A stretch of 22,561 nt of DNA from a virus. Positions 15,498-21,973 of the stretch are shown piece by piece; positions within the stretch are counted from its first letter, which is position 1, and each line of letters begins with the position of its first letter. The notes under the pieces were generated by a model that saw only the letters and a program-made list of their open reading frames with translations, did no database searches and had not been told where the DNA came from. Location: positions 1-22,561 of IMG/VR virus record IMGVR_UViG_3300031974_000975. The stretch is one strand, 5' to 3'. A program made the position numbers and the translations under genes.

Positions 15498-15558
15498 TGA
15501 ACAGTGGAATGAGCAGGAAAAACTTCCTAGCGAACACTGCCCTTATTGGGAAGAGTAA
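15460..15558 (+). CDS. candidate small gene, 32 aa, overlapping the end of nrdJ
   Basis: A 33-codon frame starts with ATG inside the last 38 bases of nrdJ and ends with TAA at 15556-15558, two bases before the ATG of the zinc-ribbon gene. The junction TAA-TT-ATG is identical to the gp46/nrdJ junction at 13594-13601. Without this frame there would be a 63-base gap in an otherwise gap-free operon. AGGAG at 15443-15447 is a possible, rather distant, ribosome-binding site; another GGAG abuts the ATG. The product is acidic (MPVHSTEETVELDEQWNEQE at the start) and ends in 'SEHCPYWEE'. It has no recognisable domain. It could be chance, or an alternative end for NrdJ reached by frameshifting. Confidence 0.4.
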   Translation: MPVHSTEETVELDEQWNEQEKLPSEHCPYWEE

Positions 15559-15560
15559 TT

Positions 15561-16079
15561 ATGGCAACATTTGAGTGGATATGTAACGACTGTGATATTT
15601 ATTGGGACAGGGAGTGTGATGTAGGTAAAGCTCCTAACCGTACTCGCTGTCCCAAGTGTAGCAAACTTTCTAATCGCTACTGGGGTAATCAGAATGTGTC
15701 CATCTCGTTCAAAGATGATGGCACAGGTAATAGGAATAACCCAGGCGCAAATGATTTTCATACAGTCAAGAGAAGGTACAAAAAGTTTGCTGAAAAAGGA
15801 TGGGATAAGGACTCAGCTAATCGCTGGCTAAATAAGAGTATTGAAAAAACAAAAGAAACGATGAATGATGAAAGCTATCGGTATAAGCCCATGCATATAA
15901 ATTATGAGGCGTTGGCCCGAGATGGTAAAGCAAGAAAGCTATCCGATAGAGAGTCCAGAGAAAAGATTGAAAGAGCTAAAAAACTGACCGAGCAAGCCTA
16001 TGATAATGCAAACAAGCGGGGCTACAAGGATGCTGGCTCCGACAAGTTAGACATCGCAAAACCCCAAAAACAACAATAA
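15561..16079 (+). CDS. zinc-ribbon protein of unknown function, 172 aa
   Basis: The start is ATG 15561; a TTG five codons earlier is less likely. Residues 1-40 form a zinc ribbon: 'FEWICNDCDIYW' (Cys8, Cys11) and 'RTRCPKCSKLSNRYWG' (Cys30, Cys33), resembling FmdB-type ribbons. The rest is very rich in Lys, Arg, Asp and Asn, mostly helical ('DRESREKIERAKKLTEQAYDNANK'), without hydrophobic core segments, and ends in 'KPQKQQ'. The pattern suggests a nucleic-acid or protein-binding accessory factor. It lies between nrdJ and the helicase, ending two bases before the helicase start, so it is part of the replication operon. A helicase-loading or transcription role is speculation. Confidence 0.8.
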   Translation: MATFEWICNDCDIYWDRECDVGKAPNRTRCPKCSKLSNRYWGNQNVSISFKDDGTGNRNNPGANDFHTVKRRYKKFAEKGWDKDSANRWLNKSIEKTKETMNDESYRYKPMHINYEALARDGKARKLSDRESREKIERAKKLTEQAYDNANKRGYKDAGSDKLDIAKPQKQQ

Positions 16080-16081
16080 CA

Positions 16082-17386
16082 ATGGCTTACGATTTTTCTG
16101 AGAACATTCAGCGAGGTATCCTGTACCTTCTGAAGTCCAACAAGGACTTCTACCTTCAGATCGTGAATCTGGTTCAACCAGAGCACTTCGAGTTCCCCAG
16201 CCACGCAAAGATCTTTGAGCGTGTCCGAGCCTACTACGAGAAGTATGGCAAGCTCCCTACCGATGATTTCATCGTGCAGGACATCAAGCCTACCCTCACT
16301 TCCCGTGAGTCTGCTTCGGATTACGAGGACGAGCTTTCGTACATCAACAATGTGGATACTTCCACTGTTGGTAACACGGATTATATGCTCGACCTTGTGG
16401 AGAACTTCGCTAAGAAGGAGGCTATGAAAGCAGCCATCGCTGATAGCATCTCGCTTATCAAGGAGAATCGTATGGATGAGGTTGAGGCTCTCGTCAAGAA
16501 AGCTCTCCTCATCAACCGAGATGTGGACACAGGCCAAGACTACTTCCGAGATGTCATGGGTCGGTGGGATCGCATCTTCAATAAGAAGCAAGAAGAAAAG
16601 TACAAGACCTTCCTCCCTGGCATCAACAAGTCCCTAGAAGGCGGTTTGGGGTCCAAGGAATTGGCGATGGTTGTTGCCCCTCCTGGGGTCGGCAAGTCTT
16701 TGTTCCTAGTGAATCAAGGCGTGCATTCGATGATCGAGGGCAGGAAGGTTTTGTATATCTCCCTTGAGATGAGTGAGGATAAGATCGCGCAGAGGTTTGA
16801 TTCTGTCATGACCCTTATGCCTCAGTTCAAGCTCAAGGATCCAGCCAACCAGCTTACCGTCAAGGAGCGTCTTGAGATGTTCAAGAAAGAGTTTCCTGGC
16901 AGCGAGCTAGTTATCAAGGAGTTCCCTACGGGTCAAGCTTCGATCAACACGATCCGTAACCTTCTAGTTCAACTCAAGAATTATGATGAGTTTGAACCCG
17001 ATCTTCTGATCGTTGATTATCTTGAGCTTCTGCGCCCCACACGGGAGATTCAGCAGGAGTACCAAGCCCAGCAGAAGATCGCTGAGGAGCTTCGAGGAGT
17101 TGCCATGGAGTATGGTCTACTAACTTGGACTGCGACCCAAACCAACAGGCAAGGTCGTATGGTGAAGATCATCACCGATGCCGAGCTAGGAGACTCTTAT
17201 GGTAAAATCAGGACATGCGATTTTGCTATGTCCCTGAACCAGTCCGAGGAAGAGTTTGACGAGGGCAAGATGAGAGCTTATGTCATCAAGTCTCGGAACG
17301 GTAGGCCAAGGTTCACTGTCCCCATGGAGGTGGACTACGGCACCCTTCGAATGTCTGAAGGCGACGAAGTATTCTCAGGAGAATAA
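16082..17386 (+). CDS. replicative DNA helicase, DnaB/T4 gp41-like
   Basis: The product is 434 aa, close to T4 gp41 (475 aa). An N-terminal helical domain (about 1-150) is followed by a RecA-like motor: Walker A 'APPGVGKSLF' (199-208), the catalytic Glu in 'YISLEMSEDK' (Glu229), Walker B 'DLLIVDYLELL' (307-317) and 'TWTATQTNRQG' (349-359), the polymerisation or DNA-contact segment of DnaB proteins. 'VIKSRNGRPRFT' (401-412) matches the C-terminal arginine-finger region. It unwinds the fork 5' to 3' as a hexameric ring. No Shine-Dalgarno sequence is seen before ATG 16082, so coupling to the gene two bases upstream is likely. No gp61-type primase is seen in this window. Confidence 0.94.
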   Translation: MAYDFSENIQRGILYLLKSNKDFYLQIVNLVQPEHFEFPSHAKIFERVRAYYEKYGKLPTDDFIVQDIKPTLTSRESASDYEDELSYINNVDTSTVGNTDYMLDLVENFAKKEAMKAAIADSISLIKENRMDEVEALVKKALLINRDVDTGQDYFRDVMGRWDRIFNKKQEEKYKTFLPGINKSLEGGLGSKELAMVVAPPGVGKSLFLVNQGVHSMIEGRKVLYISLEMSEDKIAQRFDSVMTLMPQFKLKDPANQLTVKERLEMFKKEFPGSELVIKEFPTGQASINTIRNLLVQLKNYDEFEPDLLIVDYLELLRPTREIQQEYQAQQKIAEELRGVAMEYGLLTWTATQTNRQGRMVKIITDAELGDSYGKIRTCDFAMSLNQSEEEFDEGKMRAYVIKSRNGRPRFTVPMEVDYGTLRMSEGDEVFSGE

Positions 17387-17387
17387 T

Positions 17388-17723
17388 ATGAAAGATAAGC
17401 CCGTTCATCCGATGGTGGTCTTGACAGGATCAAAGACCTACACGATTGAACAAAAGTCCTTGCAGAAGGATCAACTTCACGGGGATGTCGATTTCTCTAA
17501 AAACATTTTACGAATCGACCCAAACCAGTCTTTGGAAGATTACAAGAACACTCTTCTGCATGAGATCTTACACATTGGATACGATATGTTTGGATTGGGC
17601 AGTGATGATGATATGCCCACAATTCAAAACGAATTTCTAACTCTTGTAACTGGGAATATGCTTAGGCTTTTTGCAAATCTAAACCCTGAACTGTTTGAAT
17701 ATATCTTCGAGCGCCCTAAATAA
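17388..17723 (+). CDS. small HExxH protein, putative zinc metallopeptidase-like
   Basis: The product is 111 aa from ATG 17388, which has AGGAG six bases upstream and follows the helicase stop by one base; an in-frame start at 17280 would lie inside the helicase gene and is unlikely. The central feature is 'NTLLHEILHIGYDMFGL' (54-70), a helix with His58-Glu59-x-x-His62, the zinc-binding motif of gluzincin/metzincin-like peptidases. 'FSKNILRIDP' before it resembles the edge strand of small peptidase domains such as those in ImmA/IrrE or SprT-like proteins. The third zinc ligand could be Glu82 in 'IQNEFLTLVTGN'. A compact phage-encoded protease or a structural relic is possible. Confidence 0.7.
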   Translation: MKDKPVHPMVVLTGSKTYTIEQKSLQKDQLHGDVDFSKNILRIDPNQSLEDYKNTLLHEILHIGYDMFGLGSDDDMPTIQNEFLTLVTGNMLRLFANLNPELFEYIFERPK

Positions 17724-17736
17724 CTAGGGTGTTGTT

Positions 17737-18204
17737 ATGAAAGATTTAGAACTAAAGGATGTATTAGACAGGCAAAGAATTAGACTAACCAAAGTCTCCG
17801 TTTATGTAAACGGTATTTGGCAGTTCGCTGCTGTACAAGGATCTACCTTCGTGGATGAGGGCCAGACCTTGTACAAATCTACTTACAAATTTGCTCTGAT
17901 TGATCAGGCCGTGGATGATCCAAAAGCAGGTGAGATTTTTGGTAAGCCAGGAGACTACATAGCCATCGACCCCACAGGAGAGGTCAGTCTCATAACTGCT
18001 GAACAATACAAGCAAAGATTCCCAAAGAGAGTGAAACAACCCTATATGCCAGAAACCTCTAGCAAACTTAAGAACCCAAACTTTTTGACAGAAATCGTCC
18101 GAGGATCTCAGACTACCTCCTCTAATACTACACCTACACCACGATACAGCCCCTCGACTGGCGGAACCTCTGGTGGTTCCTCAGGTGGGGGCACTGGCTA
18201 CTAA
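17737..18204 (+). CDS. unknown phage protein with Gly/Ser-rich tail, 155 aa
   Basis: I do not recognise a named function. Residues 1-115 look like a compact beta-rich domain: 'LTKVSVYVNGIWQFAAVQG', 'TYKFALIDQA' and 'KPGDYIAIDPTGEVSLITAEQYKQRFP'. The last stretch is a phage-type motif in which a PGDY turn precedes a strand and then a basic 'KRVKQPYMP'. Residues 120-155 are low-complexity Ser, Thr, Pro and Gly ('GGTSGGSSGGGTGY') and are probably disordered, ending in Tyr. No signal peptide or membrane segment is seen. It sits between the HExxH gene (13-base gap) and the UvsY-like gene (5-base gap), so it belongs to the same transcript. Confidence 0.78.
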   Translation: MKDLELKDVLDRQRIRLTKVSVYVNGIWQFAAVQGSTFVDEGQTLYKSTYKFALIDQAVDDPKAGEIFGKPGDYIAIDPTGEVSLITAEQYKQRFPKRVKQPYMPETSSKLKNPNFLTEIVRGSQTTSSNTTPTPRYSPSTGGTSGGSSGGGTGY

Positions 18205-18209
18205 TTATT

Positions 18210-18641
18210 ATGGAAGACCTCACTGTACTACTAGAAGATTTCACCTGGGAAAACTACAAGGACATCAGCGATGCTGTTGTCAAGTTTGACGAATACAACA
18301 TCGACAACGAAATGTTCCGTCAGGCATCAGTTTACTCGTACTATTATGGACTAATGGGTGCTGCAAAAAAGCGCATGAACGATCTTGACACTGAGCTTGT
18401 GCGTCTTTCGTCCACGCTTCGTCGGGATTACAAGGCTGGATCTACTACCAAGCTTACGGCTAAGGATCTAGACGATCTCGTCTTCGCGGACAGCAGCTAC
18501 CAACTGGCAGTATCGCAAGTTAATGATGCTACCTTCAAATACGAACTACTCAAGGGCCTCGTTCGCGCTCTTGAGCAGAAAAAGGACATGCTCCAACAAG
18601 TCTCTGCAAATAAGCGAGAAGAGACTAAACTTTACAAGTGA
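18210..18641 (+). CDS. UvsY-like recombination mediator (probable)
   Basis: The product is 143 aa; T4 UvsY is 137 aa. Both are nearly all helical with the same layout: an N-terminal segment, a helix of the type 'YSYYYGLMGAAKKRMNDLDTEL' (UvsY has LYSKWLNKHSSIKKEMLRIE at the same place), a basic strand-like 'LRRDYKAG', and a C-terminal pair of helices 'ADSSYQLAVSQVNDATFKYELLKGLVRALEQKKDML' (UvsY: ...LQYWGILLDFCSGALDAIKSRGFAIKHIQDM). UvsY loads the UvsX recombinase onto ssDNA displaced from gp32. The gene directly precedes the gp32-like gene, which supports the call. The similarity is by eye and distant, so the assignment stays tentative. Confidence 0.55.
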   Translation: MEDLTVLLEDFTWENYKDISDAVVKFDEYNIDNEMFRQASVYSYYYGLMGAAKKRMNDLDTELVRLSSTLRRDYKAGSTTKLTAKDLDDLVFADSSYQLAVSQVNDATFKYELLKGLVRALEQKKDMLQQVSANKREETKLYK

Positions 18642-18658
18642 CCTCACTATCATACTAT
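18631..18658 (+). promoter_or_regulatory. possible sigma70-like promoter for the ssDNA-binding gene
   Basis: TTTACA (18631-18636) and TACTAT (18653-18658) are separated by 16 bases, ahead of a leader with a strong ribosome-binding site (AAGGAG) before ATG 18682. This 40-base gap is longer than most in the operon, which suits an internal promoter for an abundant protein. The -10 match is mediocre and there is no independent support. Confidence 0.28.
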
Positions 18659-18681
18659 ACTAACTAAGGAGAACTACTACT

Positions 18682-19422
18682 ATGGCTATTGATCTAGACG
18701 CACTACGCAAAAAGCACGAACAACTGAACAACCCTGGGGGCGGCAGCAACTCCAACGCTGATTTCCTCAACAAGTTCTATCAAATTCCCGAAGGCACCAA
18801 CGCCGTCCGTATCCTGCCTTGGCGGGATGACAGCAAGGAGTTCTACGCGGAGACTAAGATTCACCGTGTCCCTGGTCCTGATGGTAATGTCAGGAACATT
18901 CACTGCCGCAAGGTTCACGGGGAGAACTGCCCCATGTGTGACCTTTACTACGCTCTGTGGAAAACGGGGCGCAAGGAGGACGAGGATCTTGCTCGCCAGA
19001 TCAAGCCCCGTGCTCGTTACTACATGAACATCATGGATCGTGAGTCTGGTGACATCAAGATTCTATCCGTGGGTGTCATCCTGTTCAAGAAGATCATCGG
19101 TGCCATGCTCGATGAAGACTTCGGTGACATCACTGATGTTGAGTCTGGTCACGACTTCAAGATCGTGAAAGAAATGGAGGGACAATGGCCTAAGTACGAT
19201 CAGTCTGCACCTCGGCCCAAGTCCTCGCCTCTAGGTTCGAAAGCTGAGGTTGCCGCTAGTATGGAAAGCCTCCATGAGATCCACGATCTCGTCAAGCTTG
19301 AGGACTACGAAGAGGTCAAGCAAGCAGCCCAAGCACTCGGCGTTGTTTCGGCTCCCCAAGGTAACACCAAACAATCCGAAGAAGTATCGGACGGTGATTA
19401 CCTCTCAAAACTTCAAAGTTGA
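18682..19422 (+). CDS. single-stranded DNA-binding protein (T4 gp32-like)
   Basis: The product is 246 aa; T4 gp32 is 301 aa. Residues 1-20 form a basic N-terminal arm ('DALRKKHEQLNN'), which in gp32 drives cooperative binding. The OB-fold core includes 'GTNAVRILPWRDD' and 'AETKIHRVPGPDGNVRNIHC', and the zinc subdomain 'CRKVHGENCPMCDLYY' with Cys75, His79, Cys83 and Cys86 (His61 and His74 are other candidate ligands); gp32 uses one His and three Cys. The acidic C-terminus ('KQSEEVSDGDYLSKLQ') is the usual partner-binding tail. It coats ssDNA at forks and recombination intermediates. A strong AAGGAG ribosome-binding site suggests high expression. Confidence 0.9.
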   Translation: MAIDLDALRKKHEQLNNPGGGSNSNADFLNKFYQIPEGTNAVRILPWRDDSKEFYAETKIHRVPGPDGNVRNIHCRKVHGENCPMCDLYYALWKTGRKEDEDLARQIKPRARYYMNIMDRESGDIKILSVGVILFKKIIGAMLDEDFGDITDVESGHDFKIVKEMEGQWPKYDQSAPRPKSSPLGSKAEVAASMESLHEIHDLVKLEDYEEVKQAAQALGVVSAPQGNTKQSEEVSDGDYLSKLQS

Positions 19423-19427
19423 TAATT

Positions 19428-20000
19428 ATGAGAAGTATTCTTAATCTTGCTATCGTTGCATTCCTTGGTCTCGGTGTTGCCTCTTGTGCGGCTCTGGAAT
19501 CTTTCTTCGGAGAGGGCGCAGTAGTCACCACCGCTGACCAACTAGCAGAGGGCGAAGAAGCCCCTGTCATCCCTTGGCAACAGCTTCCTGACGAGCTTAA
19601 AGCTCAGATCCCTGAGGGCACCGAGGTAGTTATGGCTACCAAGGACCAGCTTACGGAAGAGGCTGCATACATCCCCCTTGGAGGTGAGCTTGATGGTGAT
19701 TCCATCGGCGGAATCATCGACGCAGGATTTGGAATCGCAAGCACCTTCCTTCCTGGCCTCGCCGCCTGGGAAGGTGTTGTGACCCTCTTCTCTCAGCGCA
19801 AGCGGAAGAATTATGCTAAAGCCATTAAGGCTGCTGTTCCATCTGATAAGAACATCGACCTTGCTGGCGCTGTTGCTGGTGTCGCTGCGGCTCTCGGTAT
19901 GTCTCACACCTCTGAGGGATCTAAGGCCGCTGCTGATGACGAGGACGCTGCTGCTGCTGCAACGGAAGCTGTAGCTGCAAAAGCCGCTGAAAAAGCCTGA
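19428..20000 (+). CDS. phage lipoprotein with hydrophobic central segment, 190 aa
   Basis: The start is ATG 19428, giving a signal peptide of the lipoprotein class: Arg2, a hydrophobic core 'ILNLAIVAFLGLG' and the lipobox V-A-S-C with Cys20 as the lipid-modified residue. The mature part is acidic, then 'GGIIDAGFGIASTFLPGLAAWEGVVTLF' (about 90-115) is hydrophobic enough to enter a membrane and is followed by a basic 'SQRKRKNYAK'. A second hydrophobic Ala/Gly stretch ('LAGAVAGVAAALG') and an Ala/Glu-rich tail end it. A lipobox implies export through Sec and signal peptidase II, so a Gram-negative host envelope is likely. Possible roles are superinfection exclusion, lysis or an envelope accessory; none is shown. 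It closes this transcription unit. Confidence 0.75.
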   Translation: MRSILNLAIVAFLGLGVASCAALESFFGEGAVVTTADQLAEGEEAPVIPWQQLPDELKAQIPEGTEVVMATKDQLTEEAAYIPLGGELDGDSIGGIIDAGFGIASTFLPGLAAWEGVVTLFSQRKRKNYAKAIKAAVPSDKNIDLAGAVAGVAAALGMSHTSEGSKAAADDEDAAAAATEAVAAKAAEKA

Positions 20001-20018
20001 TCTCTTCCCTGACTCTGG

Positions 20019-20026
20019 CTATAATA
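20019..20026 (+). promoter_or_regulatory. fourth CTATAATA element, directly abutting a terminator hairpin
   Basis: GGCTATAATA here matches the copy at 3566-3575 over ten bases, including the two leading Gs. The octamer ends one base before the left arm of the hairpin at 20027. A start site about six bases downstream would lie near 20032, inside that arm. There is no convincing -35 hexamer upstream. It would serve the glycosyltransferase cluster, with a leader of about 33 bases to ATG 20065 or about 9 bases to GTG 20041. Confidence 0.45.
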
Positions 20027-20061
20027 GGAGGACATCCATCGTGGGTGTCCTCCATTTTTTT
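20027..20061 (+). terminator. Rho-independent terminator after the lipoprotein gene
   Basis: An 11-bp stem (20027-20037, GGAGGACATCC, with 20043-20053, GGGTGTCCTCC; one G-U pair) encloses a five-base loop ATCGT and is followed by A and seven Ts (20055-20061). This is a textbook intrinsic terminator for the long replication operon. The left arm contains GGAGG, which would otherwise be a ribosome-binding site for the GTG at 20041. Confidence 0.9.
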
Positions 20062-20064
20062 ATC

Positions 20065-21231
20065 ATGAAAGAGAAATTAAAAATCCTAGCAGTTCCAGCA
20101 AACGAGGGGGGCTGCGCTTACTATAGAATCATCTGCCCAATCAAAAAACTAGAGCAACTCTACGGAGATCATGTAGAAGTTCGGTGGAATAAAAACCCTT
20201 TAGGTGTTGATGAAAAGAATGGAGCTTGGCAGGAGAATTGGGACTTTGCCGACATGAAGTGGGCTGATATTGTGTTCACCCAAAACCTATCAAACTTTGG
20301 AGGAAACTACACTGCCCGCATTGTTGGTAAGGCAAAAGAGTTTGGCAAGTTTGTTCATTATGACACTGATGATCTTTTGACCAACATTTACGAAGGTCAT
20401 CGTCTGTATCATGTGTACAAGGAGAAGGGCCTAGAGGAGATTACCAAGTTCATCTACAATAACTCAGATCTAGTGACGGTAACGCAACGCAAATTTGCTC
20501 AAAGAGTTGCGCCTTACTGTAATCCAAACAATACACTAGCTATTGTTAAAAACAGTATTGATTATAATCTACCTTGTTGGAACATGCCAAAAGTTCCCAA
20601 GCCCAAGAAGAAGTATACTCGTTTTGGCTGGGTAGGAGGTATCCACCATGAGCAGGATCTCAAATACTTTTCTGGAGTTCCTCACTTTGTAAACCAGCGC
20701 GTTGGTCGAGAGAATTGCAGATGGGACTTTTACGGCCACCCACCTCCAGGGACGCCTGAGGATGATTGGCAGTTAGATGTTTGGAGAAAGTACAGAGAAA
20801 TCATTCTGCGAGGATTCAAAGGACAAGCGAATTGGAGAATCCACTACGCCCAGCAAGCAGACAGGTACGGACAGTTCTACACCGACATGGATGTAGCCCT
20901 TGCTCCTCTTGAGGTGAACGAATTCAATGATAGCAAGTCTGAGATCAAAGTTGCTGAGTGCGGTCGCTATAAGATTCCTCTTGTAGCCACAGACTGCGGA
21001 GCTTATGATGAGTGGATTGAAAATGGAGAAACGGGATTCCTAATTGATGCCAAGAAACCTATTTCTGAGTGGACAAAGATTCTTACCATGTGTGCCAAGA
21101 GGCCCGACATGGTGAAGCGCATGGGTGAGAACCTCCACCAGAAAACGGAGGAAGCTTTTAATATGAATAAGGTAGTGGGGGCACGCCTCGATCTGTACAA
21201 GGAGCTTTTAGTTGCAAGTCAAGCTAGTTAG
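20065..21231 (+). CDS. glycosyltransferase, GT-B fold (GT4-like)
   Basis: From ATG 20065 the product is 388 aa. A GTG at 20041 would add eight residues and has AGGAGG nine bases upstream, but that region forms the terminator and 'MKEKLKILAVPANEGG' is the natural N-terminal strand. The C-terminal half is GT4-like: 'RFGWVGGIHHEQDL', 'YTDMDVALAPLEVNEFNDSK', then 'SEIKVAECGRYKIPLVATDC' and 'GAYDEWIENGETGFLID', the nucleotide-sugar-binding E-x-G...GLP-type segment and the following loop. It would transfer a sugar from an activated donor. The acceptor is not evident: modified phage DNA bases, virion protein or host surface glycan are all possible. It is the first of three consecutive glycosyltransferase genes. 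Confidence 0.88.
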   Translation: MKEKLKILAVPANEGGCAYYRIICPIKKLEQLYGDHVEVRWNKNPLGVDEKNGAWQENWDFADMKWADIVFTQNLSNFGGNYTARIVGKAKEFGKFVHYDTDDLLTNIYEGHRLYHVYKEKGLEEITKFIYNNSDLVTVTQRKFAQRVAPYCNPNNTLAIVKNSIDYNLPCWNMPKVPKPKKKYTRFGWVGGIHHEQDLKYFSGVPHFVNQRVGRENCRWDFYGHPPPGTPEDDWQLDVWRKYREIILRGFKGQANWRIHYAQQADRYGQFYTDMDVALAPLEVNEFNDSKSEIKVAECGRYKIPLVATDCGAYDEWIENGETGFLIDAKKPISEWTKILTMCAKRPDMVKRMGENLHQKTEEAFNMNKVVGARLDLYKELLVASQAS

Positions 21232-21973
21232 TGGGTGGTCAAATCCTGGCGGCAGCACTCTGCACCATATCGGTCTAACTAATTTGTTAAACGATAATGG
21301 GATCGACTGCACCTTCTACGGACCTCATGAGTGGCATAGGGATAAGTGCAAATCTGGGCATATCAAGGACTGTACGCTGACTGTCCATGATACGCTCATC
21401 AGCCACTTCATTCAAGTGCCAACCACAAATGTAAGGAAACATATTCTGAGTTGTCATGAGACTAATCTGTTTCCGCTCCAACAGATTCCCACGGCGGGAT
21501 ACGATGTGATTCAATATGTAAGTAATTTTCAAAGAGGGTGGCATGGGATAGATCATCCATACAAGATTATCCCACCACGGGTAGAGAAGATCGACTGGAA
21601 ATTTACTCCATCACAATGCGCTGGTGTAATCGGTAGCATTGATGAACACAAGCAAACCCACAAAGCTATTCAGCAAGCATTTGATGACGGGTTTGATCGT
21701 GTACTTCTATATGGTCAGATTACTGATCTTCCATACTTTGAAAAGTACATTCAACCACTTATGGGTCGTGTTGAAGTACGCAACCATGTGGATGATAAGG
21801 AGGCCATGTACGGCTCTGTAGAGGCTGTCTACCACGCTTCGAAGCGAGAGACCTATGGACTCGTAGAGGCTGAGTGCAAGGCCGCTGGAGTGCCTTACAG
21901 GGGCGTGGAGAACAACCCTGAGATCCTGACTGACGAGGAGATCCTAGAGAGATGGAAGACGGTATTACAGTAA
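21212..21973 (+). CDS. glycosyltransferase, GT-B type (small)
   Basis: The product is 253 aa, starting at TTG 21212 with a strong CAAGGAG seven bases upstream, inside the end of the previous gene (20-base overlap). The N-terminal strand 'MQVKLVSGWSNPGGSTLHHI' has the GG-S/T turn of GT4 acceptor domains, and 'HDTLISHFIQVP' with 'LSCHETNLFP' follow as inner strands. The donor half has 'GVIGSIDEHKQTHKAIQQA', 'RVLLYGQITDLPYFEKYI' and 'VYHASKRETYGLVEAECKAA' (about 207-226), matching the S-x-x-E-x-x-G-x-x-x-x-E-A donor-binding motif. At 253 aa it is shorter than typical GT4 enzymes (350-400). The overlap with its neighbours points to a coupled pathway. Confidence 0.82.
   Translation: MQVKLVSGWSNPGGSTLHHIGLTNLLNDNGIDCTFYGPHEWHRDKCKSGHIKDCTLTVHDTLISHFIQVPTTNVRKHILSCHETNLFPLQQIPTAGYDVIQYVSNFQRGWHGIDHPYKIIPPRVEKIDWKFTPSQCAGVIGSIDEHKQTHKAIQQAFDDGFDRVLLYGQITDLPYFEKYIQPLMGRVEVRNHVDDKEAMYGSVEAVYHASKRETYGLVEAECKAAGVPYRGVENNPEILTDEEILERWKTVLQ

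Noticed and set aside
16022-16591. 189-aa open frame on the minus strand
   Set aside because: It is antisense to the helicase and zinc-ribbon genes, whose motifs are clear, and its translation shows no recognisable domain; it follows from codon bias of the real genes.
17280-17387. Longer start for the HExxH protein inside the helicase gene
   Set aside because: The helicase reads through this region with conserved C-terminal motifs, and ATG 17388 has AGGAG at ideal spacing.
19542-19907. 121-aa minus-strand frame opposite the lipoprotein gene
   Set aside because: The plus strand has a proper lipoprotein signal sequence and operon position; the minus frame has neither.
20041-20064. GTG start of the first glycosyltransferase with AGGAGG nine bases upstream
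   Set aside because: The codons fall in the terminator stem and T-tract, and the extra residues (MGVLHFFI) precede a natural N-terminal strand; ATG 20065 is preferred, though GTG cannot be excluded.
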